Source of the DNA: Terribium retamae
GTDB lineage: Bacteria; Pseudomonadota; Alphaproteobacteria; Rhizobiales; Rhizobiaceae
DNA length: 64,000 nucleotides
NCBI RefSeq assembly: GCF_022347545.1
Contig: NZ_JAKREW010000007.1
Coordinates: forward strand, 1-64,000
Reading direction: 5' to 3'
The position numbers and the translations under genes are program-made. This document shows, one piece after another, positions 8,915 to 17,727 of the stretch. A model generated the notes under the pieces. The model was not told where the DNA came from. It did no database searches and saw only the letters and a list, made by a program, of their open reading frames with translations. The stretch's first letter is position 1, and each line of letters opens with the position of its first letter.

Positions 8915-10144
8915 TCAAGAAACATGAAGGGCGAGCCGGTTGCCCGCATGCGCCGCTGTGATGATCGCAAGCACGCTTTCGACATCGAGAAGGCGCGGGT
9001 TGTTCTTTATGAGCCTTGTGGCGCCCATTGCCTGTTCCGCCGTCCAGGACAGCTTCGTCTCCGGAAGACCAAGCTCCGCCAAGGATTTGGGTATGCCGAC
9101 TGAGGCAAAAAGTGCCTGGACTGCCTCGATCGCCTGGGACGCGAGTTCTGCGACAGGCGCTCCAACATTCCCGATGCCGAACGCTCTTGCGATCTGGGCC
9201 AGTTCTTCCTCACACGCCGGTTGGTTGAAGGCCATCACATAGGGCATGAGTGTCGCTACCCCCACGCCATGCGGCGTGTGGGTCAAGGCACCAACGGGAT
9301 ACTGAATGGCGTGTGCAGCCGCGGTACCGGCAGTGCCGAATGCGAGCCCCGAAAGCAATGAACCCAACATCAGTTGCGACCGGGCCTCTTTGTCCCCACC
9401 ATCGCGGACTGCCGCATGGAGATTGGACGCGATGCAGGAGATCGCACGCAGGGCGAACTGATCACTGAGAGCGTTCTTGCCGACAAAGACATGGGCATGA
9501 GCCAGATCACCGTCCGGCGATCTGCGTAGCGCGGTAAAGGCCTCAATTGCATGTGTGAGTGCGTCCGCACCGACTGTCGCGGTCAGTTGTGGTGGGCAGC
9601 TGTATGTGAGTTCCGGGTCGCATATCGCGGTATGCGCGATCAGGTGCGGGCTGGAGACTCCGACTTTCAGTGTCCGTTCAGCGTCGCTGATAACGGCGAC
9701 TGGCGTTACCTCCGACCCGGTTCCGGCTGTTGTCGGTATGGCGATAAGTGGCAGCACCGGACCCGGCACTTTGAATTCGCCATAGAAGGAACTCAGCTCG
9801 CCTCCGTGGCTCAACAGAAGGGCGGTGACTTTCGCAAGGTCAAGACAGCTCCCACCACCAAAACCGATGACGAGATCAGGCTTGAACTCTCTGCCTTGCT
9901 TCACACAACGGTCGATGCAATCGCGGGGAACGTCCGGCTGTGTGTCATCAAATGTGGAACTGACAACGCCGACGGCCGCGAGGTCTTGCCTAAGCTCTTG
10001 AATCTCAGGTGAATCACCAAGTCGCTTGTCAGTGCAGATCAATGCGCGCCGCCCAAGCCGGCTGGCGGCATGGCCAACGGCCTTGCGCTGACCGGCGCCA
10101 AAGAGAATTTCGCGGGGCGCTCTTGTAAGGCCAAACACTGTCAT
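8915..10144 (-). CDS. Iron-containing (group III) alcohol dehydrogenase
   Basis: 409 residues. The NAD-binding GGGSCLDLAK segment (96-105) and PTTAGTGSEVTPVAV (138-151) are followed by the metal ligands Asp194, His198, His278 and His292 (ADALTHAIEAF and HAIQYPVGALTHTPHG). Family members reduce aldehydes or oxidise omega-hydroxy acids with NAD(P). The start overlaps the stop of the Ldh-family gene by 4 bases (ATGA), and the aldehyde dehydrogenase gene follows 30 bases after its stop. A maleylacetate-reductase-like role is an alternative. Confidence 0.88.
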   Translation of the reverse strand: MTVFGLTRAPREILFGAGQRKAVGHAASRLGRRALICTDKRLGDSPEIQELRQDLAAVGVVSSTFDDTQPDVPRDCIDRCVKQGREFKPDLVIGFGGGSCLDLAKVTALLLSHGGELSSFYGEFKVPGPVLPLIAIPTTAGTGSEVTPVAVISDAERTLKVGVSSPHLIAHTAICDPELTYSCPPQLTATVGADALTHAIEAFTALRRSPDGDLAHAHVFVGKNALSDQFALRAISCIASNLHAAVRDGGDKEARSQLMLGSLLSGLAFGTAGTAAAHAIQYPVGALTHTPHGVGVATLMPYVMAFNQPACEEELAQIARAFGIGNVGAPVAELASQAIEAVQALFASVGIPKSLAELGLPETKLSWTAEQAMGATRLIKNNPRLLDVESVLAIITAAHAGNRLALHVS

Positions 10145-11178
10145 TGAAGGGTCCCCTGATCTCGCTTTTGATGTTGCGCTCCCGCGAGCTCGAGCAACTC
10201 GCCCCAGACTTCGTCGGGAAGAGAAATTCCTGCCGTGAGACGTTCCACGCGGCTGGCGCGCGATCGGTCGCCGGGAACGGTCACGGCAGAAAAACCGTCA
10301 ATCGGGGGGCAGTTGCGAACCGCGTTCAGATAGCGGGAGAGTTCGTCGGCGGTCTCAGTTTCTATGTCAGGCGAAATGACAATGAAAACGTCGCCCTTGT
10401 TGCAGACTTTCGTGGAATCAAGAGTTCCCTGCACGCTCTGACCCAGGGCGCTTCCAGCAAGCGCCGACACCAGAAGCTCGAACGCCAGACCGAGGGCATA
10501 GCCTTTCGCGTCACCGAAAGGCGCTATCGCTCCGGCCTTGGCCGCTTCCGGGTCGGTGGTCGGTTTGCCGTGCCGGTCAAGTGCCCAATGGCTCGGGATT
10601 GCCTGAGCACGGTTTGCATGGTCGTAGATCTTTCCCATGGCAACGAGGCTGGTCGCCATGTCCATCACGAACGGATGCGGCCTTGCAGGAACGCCAATAG
10701 CGATAGGGTTTGTCCCGATCATCGCTCGGCGGCCACCCCACGGATGGACCAAGGCTTCGCTTGTGGAAAAGCAGAGGGCTATTTGACCAGCCGCTGCGAT
10801 GCGTTCGGCATACCACGCCAGCATTCCGATATGATTGCTGTTGTCGACGGCCGCGACAGCAATACCGATCTGCCGCGCTCGCTCCGAGATTTCATCCAAG
10901 CCTCGAAGCGCAATCACAGGGCCAAGCCCCCTTTGGCCGTCCACCCTCAAGAAACCAGGGTGCACCCACTGCGACAAACCAACCGCGCTTGGATCGGCGA
11001 CGCCGTTGCGAATGCGCTCGACGATCCGTGGAAGCCTCAGCAAGCCATGGGAGGCATAGCCGCGAAGCTCAGCCTCCAACAATAGGTCCGCCTGTATCTC
11101 GGCATGCGTTTCTGGCGTGCCGTGGAGACGGAGGACCTGTGTCGCCAGATTGCGTGCCTCCTCTGCGGGCACTATCAT
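10141..11178 (-). CDS. Ldh-family (malate/L-lactate/ureidoglycolate-type) NAD dehydrogenase
   Basis: 345 residues, matching the malate/L-lactate dehydrogenase family unrelated to classical LDH. Visible motifs are SHG at 43-45, NSNHIG with the presumed catalytic His116, a GTNPIAIG loop, MDMATS, and DAKGYALGLAFELL. Such enzymes reversibly oxidise 2-hydroxy acids, or reduce cyclic imines, with NAD(P). An excellent AGGAGG box lies 7 bases before the ATG. Only 56 bases separate it from the Na/Pi carrier gene upstream on the same strand, so it may share the phosphonopyruvate hydrolase transcript and act on pyruvate or a related oxo acid. The substrate is inference. Confidence 0.87.
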   Translation of the reverse strand: MIVPAEEARNLATQVLRLHGTPETHAEIQADLLLEAELRGYASHGLLRLPRIVERIRNGVADPSAVGLSQWVHPGFLRVDGQRGLGPVIALRGLDEISERARQIGIAVAAVDNSNHIGMLAWYAERIAAAGQIALCFSTSEALVHPWGGRRAMIGTNPIAIGVPARPHPFVMDMATSLVAMGKIYDHANRAQAIPSHWALDRHGKPTTDPEAAKAGAIAPFGDAKGYALGLAFELLVSALAGSALGQSVQGTLDSTKVCNKGDVFIVISPDIETETADELSRYLNAVRNCPPIDGFSAVTVPGDRSRASRVERLTAGISLPDEVWGELLELAGAQHQKRDQGTLQ

Positions 11179-11234
11179 GTCGTTCCTCCTGCCAGTTGTT
11201 TTCTGCTGGGCCCGTCGATGCGATCGAATGCCCG

Positions 11235-12890
11235 CTAGATGTTGTCATGCGTCGCTGCGCATTGATCGGAGCCGATCAACCGGGATTCGCGCAAGCTGCC
11301 GCCACTTTTGAGGATCGGATAAGCGATCGCAGCGATGTGAGCATTGATCCGCTTGAGGTCCCGCAGCATGTCGAGATGCAGGGAACTGGTTTGGACGCTC
11401 GCGACCAGACCGTCGCGAAGCCGCGCCATGTGATTGGCCGCCGAGCGCTCTTCGAGATGACGAATGCCGACCTTCGCCTCGACCAACTGGCGCGCAAGCT
11501 GGGAGTCACCCGATACGAGGATGCTCTGTGCGAGGCGCAGATTGCTCAGCGTCGTCTGATAGAGTTCCTCGATTTCCGACGCACCTTCGGTGGAGAAGCT
11601 CAACTGACCGCGGATCTTCTTCTGAACGAGTTCGCGGAGATTCCGATCGACGATGTCGCCGATATGTTCGAGATTGGTGGCGTAACCGATGATCTCGTCG
11701 GAGCGCTGGGCATCTTTTTCATCGAGCGCCGTTCTGTCGAGCCTGGCGAGGTAGAGCTTGACGGCGCTGTTCAGACGATCGACCTCGTCATCCATGACGG
11801 CGACACTGGTGCAGCGTGCCGTATCGCTCTTGCGCAATGCCTCGAGGTTGGCCTCGATCATCGCCGCGATGCGGTCTCCGATCCGCAATGTCTCGCGGGC
11901 GGCGCCGGCAAGCGCGAGCGCGGGCGTGTCGAGATGTTCGGGATCTAGATATCGCGGACCATCGTCCGGCGTTTCGGCTTCAGGAACGATCCGGCGCATC
12001 AGGTTGGAAAGCGGCCGGAGCAGTGGAAGCGCGGCGACGGCAAGGGTGACGTTGAAGATGATGTGGGCGTCGACGATGAGCGTGGCCCCGTGTGAACCGG
12101 CATCCGAGAGGAGCTTCGCGATCCAGTCGAGGAACGGCAGGGCGGCAACACATCCGGCCAGCCGGACCAGCAGATTGCCGACTGTGACCCTGAGTGCCAC
12201 AGCCCCATGGTGAAACGTCGCTGCGACTGGCGGAAATGCACCGCCGAGGTTAGCGCCCAAGACCAGAGCCATGCCGAGCGCTGGAGTGACAGTTCCGCTG
12301 GCGGCAAGCGACATCGCCAGAAGCACGATCGCCATGCTGGACGAAGCCGCCATCGCAAGCACTGCAGCCACGGCGACGGCGAGGACGGGCACCGCGTCCA
12401 GTGAGGTCATCAGTGCAATCAGCACTTGCGAGTGCCGCATTGGCTCGGTCGCCTGTCCGAGCCAATGGAGTGACAGAAGCATCAGGCCAAGCCCGAGCGG
12501 AACACGCGACATGCCCTTGGCGGATTTTGAATGACTGATTCCGAAGGCAACAACCCCTGTGGCAATCAGCAGCGCTGCAAGGAAGTGCAGGTCGAGTGCG
12601 AGAAGGCGCGTAACGATGCTGGTACCGACGTTGGCGCCCAACATCACCGCCTGCGCCATCATCGAGCCCAGATAGCCCATGCCGGCGAATGAGGCTGTCA
12701 TCAAGGCGGTGGCGGTGCTGCTTTGCAGTGCAATCGTCGCGGTCAACCCGATGCCGAAGGCGAGGAACCGATTGCGGGTGCCTGATCCAATCCACTGGCG
12801 CAGCCGCGCTCCGAAGGCGCGGAGCACGCCTGTCTTCACCATGCGAAGACCCCACAGGAGCAGTGCGACGGCGCCAATGAGATCAATCAT
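11235..12890 (-). CDS. Na/Pi-cotransporter family protein (NptA/YjbB type) with PhoU-like domain
   Basis: 551 residues from the ATG at 12890 (a second ATG at 12899 is possible); no start further upstream fits the hydrophobic N-terminus. Two Na/Pi-cotransporter repeats are recognisable from the paired QSSTATALMTASFAG and ASSSMAIVLLAMSLAASG segments and the GANVGTS and GANLGG motifs. The C-terminal third (about 340-550) is a PhoU-like helical domain. Bacterial YjbB-type relatives export phosphate. Placed after phosphonopyruvate hydrolase, it probably relieves the cell of phosphate released during carbon-driven phosphonate use. It overlaps the end of the preceding small gene by 8 bases. Confidence 0.9.
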   Translation of the reverse strand: MIDLIGAVALLLWGLRMVKTGVLRAFGARLRQWIGSGTRNRFLAFGIGLTATIALQSSTATALMTASFAGMGYLGSMMAQAVMLGANVGTSIVTRLLALDLHFLAALLIATGVVAFGISHSKSAKGMSRVPLGLGLMLLSLHWLGQATEPMRHSQVLIALMTSLDAVPVLAVAVAAVLAMAASSSMAIVLLAMSLAASGTVTPALGMALVLGANLGGAFPPVAATFHHGAVALRVTVGNLLVRLAGCVAALPFLDWIAKLLSDAGSHGATLIVDAHIIFNVTLAVAALPLLRPLSNLMRRIVPEAETPDDGPRYLDPEHLDTPALALAGAARETLRIGDRIAAMIEANLEALRKSDTARCTSVAVMDDEVDRLNSAVKLYLARLDRTALDEKDAQRSDEIIGYATNLEHIGDIVDRNLRELVQKKIRGQLSFSTEGASEIEELYQTTLSNLRLAQSILVSGDSQLARQLVEAKVGIRHLEERSAANHMARLRDGLVASVQTSSLHLDMLRDLKRINAHIAAIAYPILKSGGSLRESRLIGSDQCAATHDNI

Positions 12891-13170
12891 CGACGCCATC
12901 CTCGCCACAACCGCTTGCAGCAGTTGAGTCTGGCAGGACGTGCGCTCGAACCGCTTCCTTCCAGAGCCAAAGTTCGTGCGTTGCGGACAGGGCTTCGGCT
13001 CTCTGTTCGACATACCGCGTGGCCACTTCGACAAACACGTCGTCGCCGAAAGTCGCACGGAAAGCCGCAATCCGATCAAGGTCGAAACTCAGCGATATCG
13101 AGGCCCCGTCTTTGACGACGGAGACACCAAACTCGGGCTGGCCTGAATTGGCGGCGGGCGTGAACGGCAT
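12883..13170 (-). CDS. Small protein of unknown function (95 aa) in the phosphonate operon
   Basis: I do not recognise this family. The 95-residue protein starts 10 bases after the phosphonopyruvate hydrolase stop and overlaps the start of the Na/Pi carrier, so it is almost certainly translated. It has no signal peptide or membrane segment. Residues 14-50 look like a beta hairpin (FGVSVVKDGASISLSF) leading into an amphipathic helix (FVEVATRYVEQRAEAL), and the tail is acidic (GCGEDGVDD). A role as accessory to the hydrolase or carrier is possible but not shown. Confidence 0.65.
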   Translation of the reverse strand: MPFTPAANSGQPEFGVSVVKDGASISLSFDLDRIAAFRATFGDDVFVEVATRYVEQRAEALSATHELWLWKEAVRAHVLPDSTAASGCGEDGVDD

Positions 13171-13180
13171 AGGCGCCTAC

Positions 13181-14053
13181 CTATCTCAGGAACCGTTTTT
13201 CGGCGGCCTTGACCTGATCCATCTTCTGAAGGCGGAAGATCTCGTCGACGGGCACGATGTCCTTATGGACATTCTGCACGCCGCCGTCGGCGATGATCCG
13301 CCGGAAGGCATCCTGCATCGCTGTGGTCGCGGCGCGGATGCCGTAGTTGCCGTAGATGGTCATGCTGATATTGCCGAGCGCGCGGATGCGCGTGGCATCG
13401 AGTTCCGGATAGGCGTTCGGTACGATGACCAGCGGGACCTGACCCTTCCACGCCCGCGAGAAGCTCTCGATTTCGGCAGGATCCTTCTTTTTCGAGTGGA
13501 CCAGAATCATGTCCGCGCCGGCTTCGGCATAGGCTTTGCCACGCGACAGCGCCTCCTCTTCACCCAAACCGGCGATCAGGGCTTCGGTGCGGGCGATCAC
13601 GATGAAATTCGGGTCGGTTCGCGCCGCAACCGCGGCTTCGATCTTGCCCTGAAACTCCTCGATCCGAAGCAGTTCCTGGCGGCCGTCCGCCGCGAGGCTG
13701 GTGACCTTCGGGAAGGTCTTGTCCTCGATCACGACAGCTGCCGTGCCGGCCTTCTCGTATTCACGGATGGCATGAATCACGTTCAAGGCATTGCCGTATC
13801 CCGTGTCGATATCGGCGACGATCGGCAGCGACGACTGACCGGCAATGGCGCGGAGCATGTCGAGATGCTGGGTCATCGTGATCAGGCTCATGTCGGCAAG
13901 GCCATAAAGAGCGGAAAGTTCGAAGCCGGAGGCCCAGATGCCGTCGAAGCCGGCTTCCTCGGCGAGAATTGCCGAGAGAGGACTGTGGGCGGCCATGATG
14001 TGGACCAGACCGTGTTCGGCCATGCGATCACGCAACTGTTTCGCTTTGGTCAT
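13181..14053 (-). CDS. palA: Phosphonopyruvate hydrolase (PalA/PphA type)
   Basis: 290 residues from the ATG that overlaps the aminotransferase stop (ATGA at 14053-14050); a longer frame exists upstream but runs inside that gene. It belongs to the PEP mutase/isocitrate lyase superfamily: WASGFE (40-45), DIDTGYGN (81-88) and EDKTFPKVTS (110-119). PEP mutases carry Asn at the position that is Thr118 here. The characterised phosphonopyruvate hydrolase of Variovorax sp. Pal2 is also 290 residues and has Thr118, so hydrolysis of phosphonopyruvate to pyruvate and phosphate is the better call than mutase. The cytoplasmic enzyme acts downstream of the PalB-like transaminase and upstream of a phosphate carrier. 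Confidence 0.88.
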   Translation of the reverse strand: MTKAKQLRDRMAEHGLVHIMAAHSPLSAILAEEAGFDGIWASGFELSALYGLADMSLITMTQHLDMLRAIAGQSSLPIVADIDTGYGNALNVIHAIREYEKAGTAAVVIEDKTFPKVTSLAADGRQELLRIEEFQGKIEAAVAARTDPNFIVIARTEALIAGLGEEEALSRGKAYAEAGADMILVHSKKKDPAEIESFSRAWKGQVPLVIVPNAYPELDATRIRALGNISMTIYGNYGIRAATTAMQDAFRRIIADGGVQNVHKDIVPVDEIFRLQKMDQVKAAEKRFLR

Positions 14054-15267
14054 GCGGCTTCTCCTTTTGCAAGTGCTTCGCAAGCCGCGATGATCCGATC
14101 GCATGCTTCAATCAGTTCTTCTTCGGACGAGGCGTAGGAAATTCGGAAGTAGGGTGACATCAGGAAACCTGAACCGGGAACAACAGCGACGCCAGCTTCC
14201 TCGAGCAGAAACATCGCGACGTCTTCGTCCGTTTTGATGATCTGGCCGGCGGGCGTTCGCCTCCCGATCAGACCTTCGCAAGACGCGAAGACGTAGAAGG
14301 CGCCATCTGGAGCAGTGCAGCGCACGCCATAGGCTTCGTTGAGTTTCCTGACGACGAGATCCCGGCGGGCCTCATACTGTTTTACGAAACCCCCAAGGTA
14401 GGACTGATCGCCGCCGATGGCCTCAACCGCCGCGTATTGGGAGATTGAACTCGTATGCGAGGCGGTTTGCCCCTGGATGGTGTTCATGGCCTTGATGAGG
14501 TCCGCTGGACCAGCTCCGTAGCCGAGCCGCCAGCCTGTCATGGCGTTGGCCTTTGAGACGCCATTGACGGTCAATGTCCTGTCGTACACCCACGGCGCCA
14601 CAGCTGCGATGGTTGCAAATTTGGCATCGCCATAGACGAGCTTTTCATAGATGTCGTCGGCGAGCACCATGACATGCGGATGATTTCTGAGCACCTCGGC
14701 CAACGCGCGAAGCTCGTCCGCGGCATAAACCGCGCCAGTTGGGTTGGACGGCGAATTCAACATCAGCCAGCGCGTGCGCGGCCTGATGTGCTCCTCAAGC
14801 GCTTCCGGCGTGAGCTTGAAACCATCCTTTTCGCTGCAGGGAACGATGACCGGGGAGCCGCCGGCCAGACGCACCATATCCGGATAGGACACCCAGCAGG
14901 GCGCCGGAATTATCACCTCGTCGCCCGGATCGAGTGTTGCAAAGAGGGCGTTGAAGAGGATCTGCTTGGCACCGCAGGCGGTGGTGATCTGATTGGTCGC
15001 GTAGTGCAGATTGTTTTCGCACTCGAGCTTCTCCTGAATGACCTTGAGGAGAGAGGGGATACCGGGAACCGGGGTGTACTTCGTCTTGCCGGAACGGATC
15101 GCATCGATGCCGGCGTCCTTGACGTTCTCAGGGGTGTCGAAATCGGGTTCTCCGGCGCTCAGTGCGATGACGCTTTTTCCAAGCTCCTTCAACTCGCGCG
15201 CTTTGGCGGTCATTGCCTTGGTGGCCGACGGCTTAACAGCGCCGAGCCTTTTCGAGATGACAGTCAA
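14050..15267 (-). CDS. palB: Class I aminotransferase, probable phosphonoalanine transaminase (PalB-like)
   Basis: 405 residues, fold-type I PLP enzyme of the aspartate aminotransferase group: SPSNPTG (172-178, Asn175), Asp204/Tyr207 in the DDIYEK segment, PLP lysine Lys239 (VNGVSKANAMTGWR) and carboxylate-binding Arg247. On its own it would be an aspartate/aromatic-type aminotransferase. Its 4-base overlap with phosphonopyruvate hydrolase points to transamination of L-phosphonoalanine to phosphonopyruvate, as PalB does in Variovorax. First gene of the probable operon 15.3-11.2 kb (perhaps to 7.4 kb). The specificity is inferred from context. Confidence 0.85.
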   Translation of the reverse strand: MTVISKRLGAVKPSATKAMTAKARELKELGKSVIALSAGEPDFDTPENVKDAGIDAIRSGKTKYTPVPGIPSLLKVIQEKLECENNLHYATNQITTACGAKQILFNALFATLDPGDEVIIPAPCWVSYPDMVRLAGGSPVIVPCSEKDGFKLTPEALEEHIRPRTRWLMLNSPSNPTGAVYAADELRALAEVLRNHPHVMVLADDIYEKLVYGDAKFATIAAVAPWVYDRTLTVNGVSKANAMTGWRLGYGAGPADLIKAMNTIQGQTASHTSSISQYAAVEAIGGDQSYLGGFVKQYEARRDLVVRKLNEAYGVRCTAPDGAFYVFASCEGLIGRRTPAGQIIKTDEDVAMFLLEEAGVAVVPGSGFLMSPYFRISYASSEEELIEACDRIIAACEALAKGEAA

Positions 15268-15400
15268 TGTAGCCTCCTTGCCCGCGCCAAGTCGGCGCGT
15301 TGGTGTCGAGGCAACCTAGGCTGGGGAGACTGGATCGGCCAGCTTATCCATCGCATTTCTGATGGGTTGAAATCGGATTTTTCAATGTGAGCGGCATTAC

Positions 15401-15441
15401 AAAAACAAGCCGGCTGCAGTTCAGACAGAAAGTCTGGCTTG
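15401..15441 (-). terminator. Probable intrinsic terminator of the LysR gene
   Basis: Read on the minus strand, CAAGCC (15441-15436) pairs with GGCTTG (15411-15406), with a smaller CAGAC/GTCTG stem inside, and is followed directly by TTTTT (15405-15401). It lies about 34 bases after the LysR stop. The remaining stretch 15268-15400 should carry the promoter of the aminotransferase/hydrolase operon. Confidence 0.65.
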
Positions 15442-15474
15442 CTTCAATTCAACGATCGACCTTTGGCCTGCGAA

Positions 15475-16404
15475 TTACTCCGCGTTTCCATTCGTGCCAT
15501 CCATTGCGCCGGCTTTTCGGCACAGTCTGGTGATCCATCGGCAGAAGGCGCGGGCAAGGTCCGGATTGTGGCTTCGGTCGAGGGCGTAGGCGTGATATTG
15601 TTTTCCGCTGTTGACGCGCGATCCCGGCAAGATCTCCAGGAGGCCTTGAGCAATCAGATCGGCGACCAGGATCTGGGGCGTTACCAGCAAGCTCTGCCCC
15701 GTCGCGACAGCGGGCAGAGCCAGATAGTGGTGATCATATCGCGCCCCCGAGAGGATATCGGTGGTCTTCAGTCCCAGGGCGCGGGTCCAGATTGGAATGA
15801 TGTCGGGCCTTGACGTGACCGTTATGAGCGGTGTGGTGCGCAAAGAGGCGAGACTGCGCCTCGCGACGAATTTCGGTGTCCCGACACACACAAGCTGCTC
15901 GTCATAGATGTCCCACCGGTCGGAGGCTTGCGTCAGTGCCAGGTCGCGTGTCAGCAGGACATCGAAATTGTCGGTGGCCGCAGGGGCAGACAGTGAACTG
16001 ACGATATCCACGGTAACGCCGCCCATTTCTTTGGAGAAGTTCTGAATGTTGGGGATCAAAAGGGTATAGGAGAAGGTGGATAGCGACGTCCGCACGATAA
16101 GACGGTTCGCTTCCTTCCGGTCGCCGCGGCGCATCCGATTGGCGGTAAACAGTATCGTCTCCAACGGTTCGGAGACGGCATCGGCAAACAGGCGACCGAA
16201 ATCGGTCAGTTGCGTGATGCGGCCGCGGCGCTCGACGAGTTTGGCGCCGAGATACTCCTCCAAGACCGCCAAATGACGGCTCGCAGAACTTTGGGTTATC
16301 CCAAGACTCTCGGCCGCGCGCGTAACACTATGTTCACGGGCAATTTGCACGAACGCACGTACTGCGTTCAAAGACAGATCTTCCTTGTCCGACATTTCGC
16401 TCAT
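15475..16404 (-). CDS. LysR-family regulator, probable activator of phosphonate use (PalR-like)
   Basis: 309 residues from the ATG at 16404; in-frame starts at 16434 and 16476 would add weakly conserved residues before the helix-turn-helix. The DNA-binding domain reads LNAVRAFVQIAREHSVT then AAESLGITQSSASRHL, followed by a substrate-binding-like effector domain. The gene lies between the aminotransferase/hydrolase operon (same strand) and the ABC importer operon (divergent), the ideal position to control both. The Variovorax phosphonoalanine system is likewise substrate-inducible and not phosphate-starvation controlled; phosphonoalanine as effector is inference. Confidence 0.85.
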   Translation of the reverse strand: MSEMSDKEDLSLNAVRAFVQIAREHSVTRAAESLGITQSSASRHLAVLEEYLGAKLVERRGRITQLTDFGRLFADAVSEPLETILFTANRMRRGDRKEANRLIVRTSLSTFSYTLLIPNIQNFSKEMGGVTVDIVSSLSAPAATDNFDVLLTRDLALTQASDRWDIYDEQLVCVGTPKFVARRSLASLRTTPLITVTSRPDIIPIWTRALGLKTTDILSGARYDHHYLALPAVATGQSLLVTPQILVADLIAQGLLEILPGSRVNSGKQYHAYALDRSHNPDLARAFCRWITRLCRKAGAMDGTNGNAE

Positions 16405-16554
16405 TCCATCAGGTTGATATCGCGAATCGCCCATTTGATATCGAATTATTCGATGCTTGTCATTTACTTGTAGCAAAACTCGCTGAATAGCTACCTACCA
16501 ACGCCAAAAACTTCTGGCCTGGTAAAGGGCCCTCGAAAAATGAAGGGGAACAAA
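16405..16554. promoter_or_regulatory. Divergent promoter region between LysR and the ABC importer
   Basis: 150 bases between the two divergent starts. The stretch is more AT-rich than its surroundings and is where LysR binding sites and both promoters are expected. The ribosome site AGGGGAAC just before the ATG at 16555 decides the ABC ATPase start over the earlier ATG at 16540. No exact palindrome was identified by eye. Confidence 0.5.
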
Positions 16555-17727
16555 ATGGCGGAAATATCGATACGGAGCATGCGTAAATCCTTTGGTGCGA
16601 CCTCTGTTCTGAAGGACGTCGCGCTTGAAATCGCTGACGGCGAATTCCTGACGCTGCTTGGTCCCTCGGGCTGCGGGAAATCGACCCTACTGCGCATTCT
16701 GGCGGGCCTCGAGGTGCAGACCGGCGGCTCGTTGGCGATCGGCGAACGGGTGGTAGACGGTGTGCGGCCGAAGCGGCGCGACGTCGCAATGGTCTTCCAG
16801 TCCTACGCGCTTTATCCGCACATGACGGTGCTGGAAAACATGGCTCTGCCGCTGAGGATGCGGCGGCTGTCGGCCTGGCAGCGGCTCCCGCTGGTAGGCC
16901 GCCTGCTACCTGGAACGAAGGTGACGGCTGACCAGATTGACCAGGATGTAAGGCGGACCGCCGATGCGCTGAGCATCGGCCATCTCCTGGATCGGAAACC
17001 CGGTCAGCTGTCCGGGGGGCAGCGCCAGCGAGTCGCCGTTGGGCGCGCGATGGTCCGCCAACCTGCCGTCTTCCTAATGGACGAGCCGCTTTCCAATCTC
17101 GATGCCAAGCTCCGGGTGCAGATGCGGGCCGAGATCAAGGAACTGCACAAGCGGCTCGGCGTCACCTTCGTCTATGTCACCCACGACCAGTCGGAAGCGA
17201 TGACGATGTCCGACCGGGTGGCGGTGATGCTCGACGGCGAGCTACTGCAGGTCGCGCCTCCGCAGGAAATCTATGCAGATCCCGATGACCGTCGTGTCGC
17301 CGAGTTCATCGGCTCGCCGAAGATCAACATGCTGGAGGCGAAGCTGCGCGAAGACGGGTTTGCGGAAACAGCCGGCACAAGCTTTTCTATCCCTGCCGAT
17401 CTGGCGCATGGCACGACTTTGGCGCTCGGTATCCGGCCGGAGGCCTTCCATCTGGTCGATAGCCATGGCGAGAACGTCCTAACCGGTTCGGTGCGGCTCA
17501 CCGAGCACATGGGCTCCGACCTTTATGTCCATCTCGCCGTGCCGGGGAGTGATCATCCGGTCATCGCGCGGCTCCTGGCAGAGCGCGCGCCGCATATCAC
17601 CTCGGGCCAGACCCTGCATCTCGGCGTCAAGCCGGAACGGCTGCTGCTCTTCGCCGCTGACGGCAGGCGCCTTCGCCCGGACAACCGCCCGAACGGCACG
17701 GTGCTGCGCATGAAGGAGCACGCCTGA
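16555..17727 (+). CDS. ABC importer ATP-binding protein (UgpC/MalK type)
   Basis: 390 residues. Walker A GPSGCGKST (36-44), Q-loop FQSYALYPHM, signature LSGGQRQRV, Walker B FLMDEP and the His-loop VTHDQSEA are all present, followed by an OB-fold/TOBE regulatory domain (about 240-385) as in carbohydrate and glycerol-phosphate importers. It energises the permease pair encoded next; its stop overlaps the next start (TGATG). An insert between Q-loop and signature (the RMRRLSAWQRLPLVGR segment) is longer than usual. Within this locus the cargo is probably phosphonoalanine or a related organophosphorus compound. Confidence 0.92.
   Translation: MAEISIRSMRKSFGATSVLKDVALEIADGEFLTLLGPSGCGKSTLLRILAGLEVQTGGSLAIGERVVDGVRPKRRDVAMVFQSYALYPHMTVLENMALPLRMRRLSAWQRLPLVGRLLPGTKVTADQIDQDVRRTADALSIGHLLDRKPGQLSGGQRQRVAVGRAMVRQPAVFLMDEPLSNLDAKLRVQMRAEIKELHKRLGVTFVYVTHDQSEAMTMSDRVAVMLDGELLQVAPPQEIYADPDDRRVAEFIGSPKINMLEAKLREDGFAETAGTSFSIPADLAHGTTLALGIRPEAFHLVDSHGENVLTGSVRLTEHMGSDLYVHLAVPGSDHPVIARLLAERAPHITSGQTLHLGVKPERLLLFAADGRRLRPDNRPNGTVLRMKEHA

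Noticed and set aside
10710..11948. Open frame of 412 codons on the plus strand
   Set aside because: Antisense to the Ldh and Na/Pi genes; a high-GC shadow frame with no recognisable domain.
13181..14053. PEP mutase (phosphonate biosynthesis) as function
   Set aside because: Thr118 instead of Asn, the 290-residue length, and the absence of phosphonopyruvate decarboxylase or other biosynthetic genes favour hydrolysis.
13019..14137. Open frame of 372 codons on the plus strand
   Set aside because: It is antisense to the phosphonopyruvate hydrolase and its neighbours, which have clear motifs; the translated frame shows no family features.
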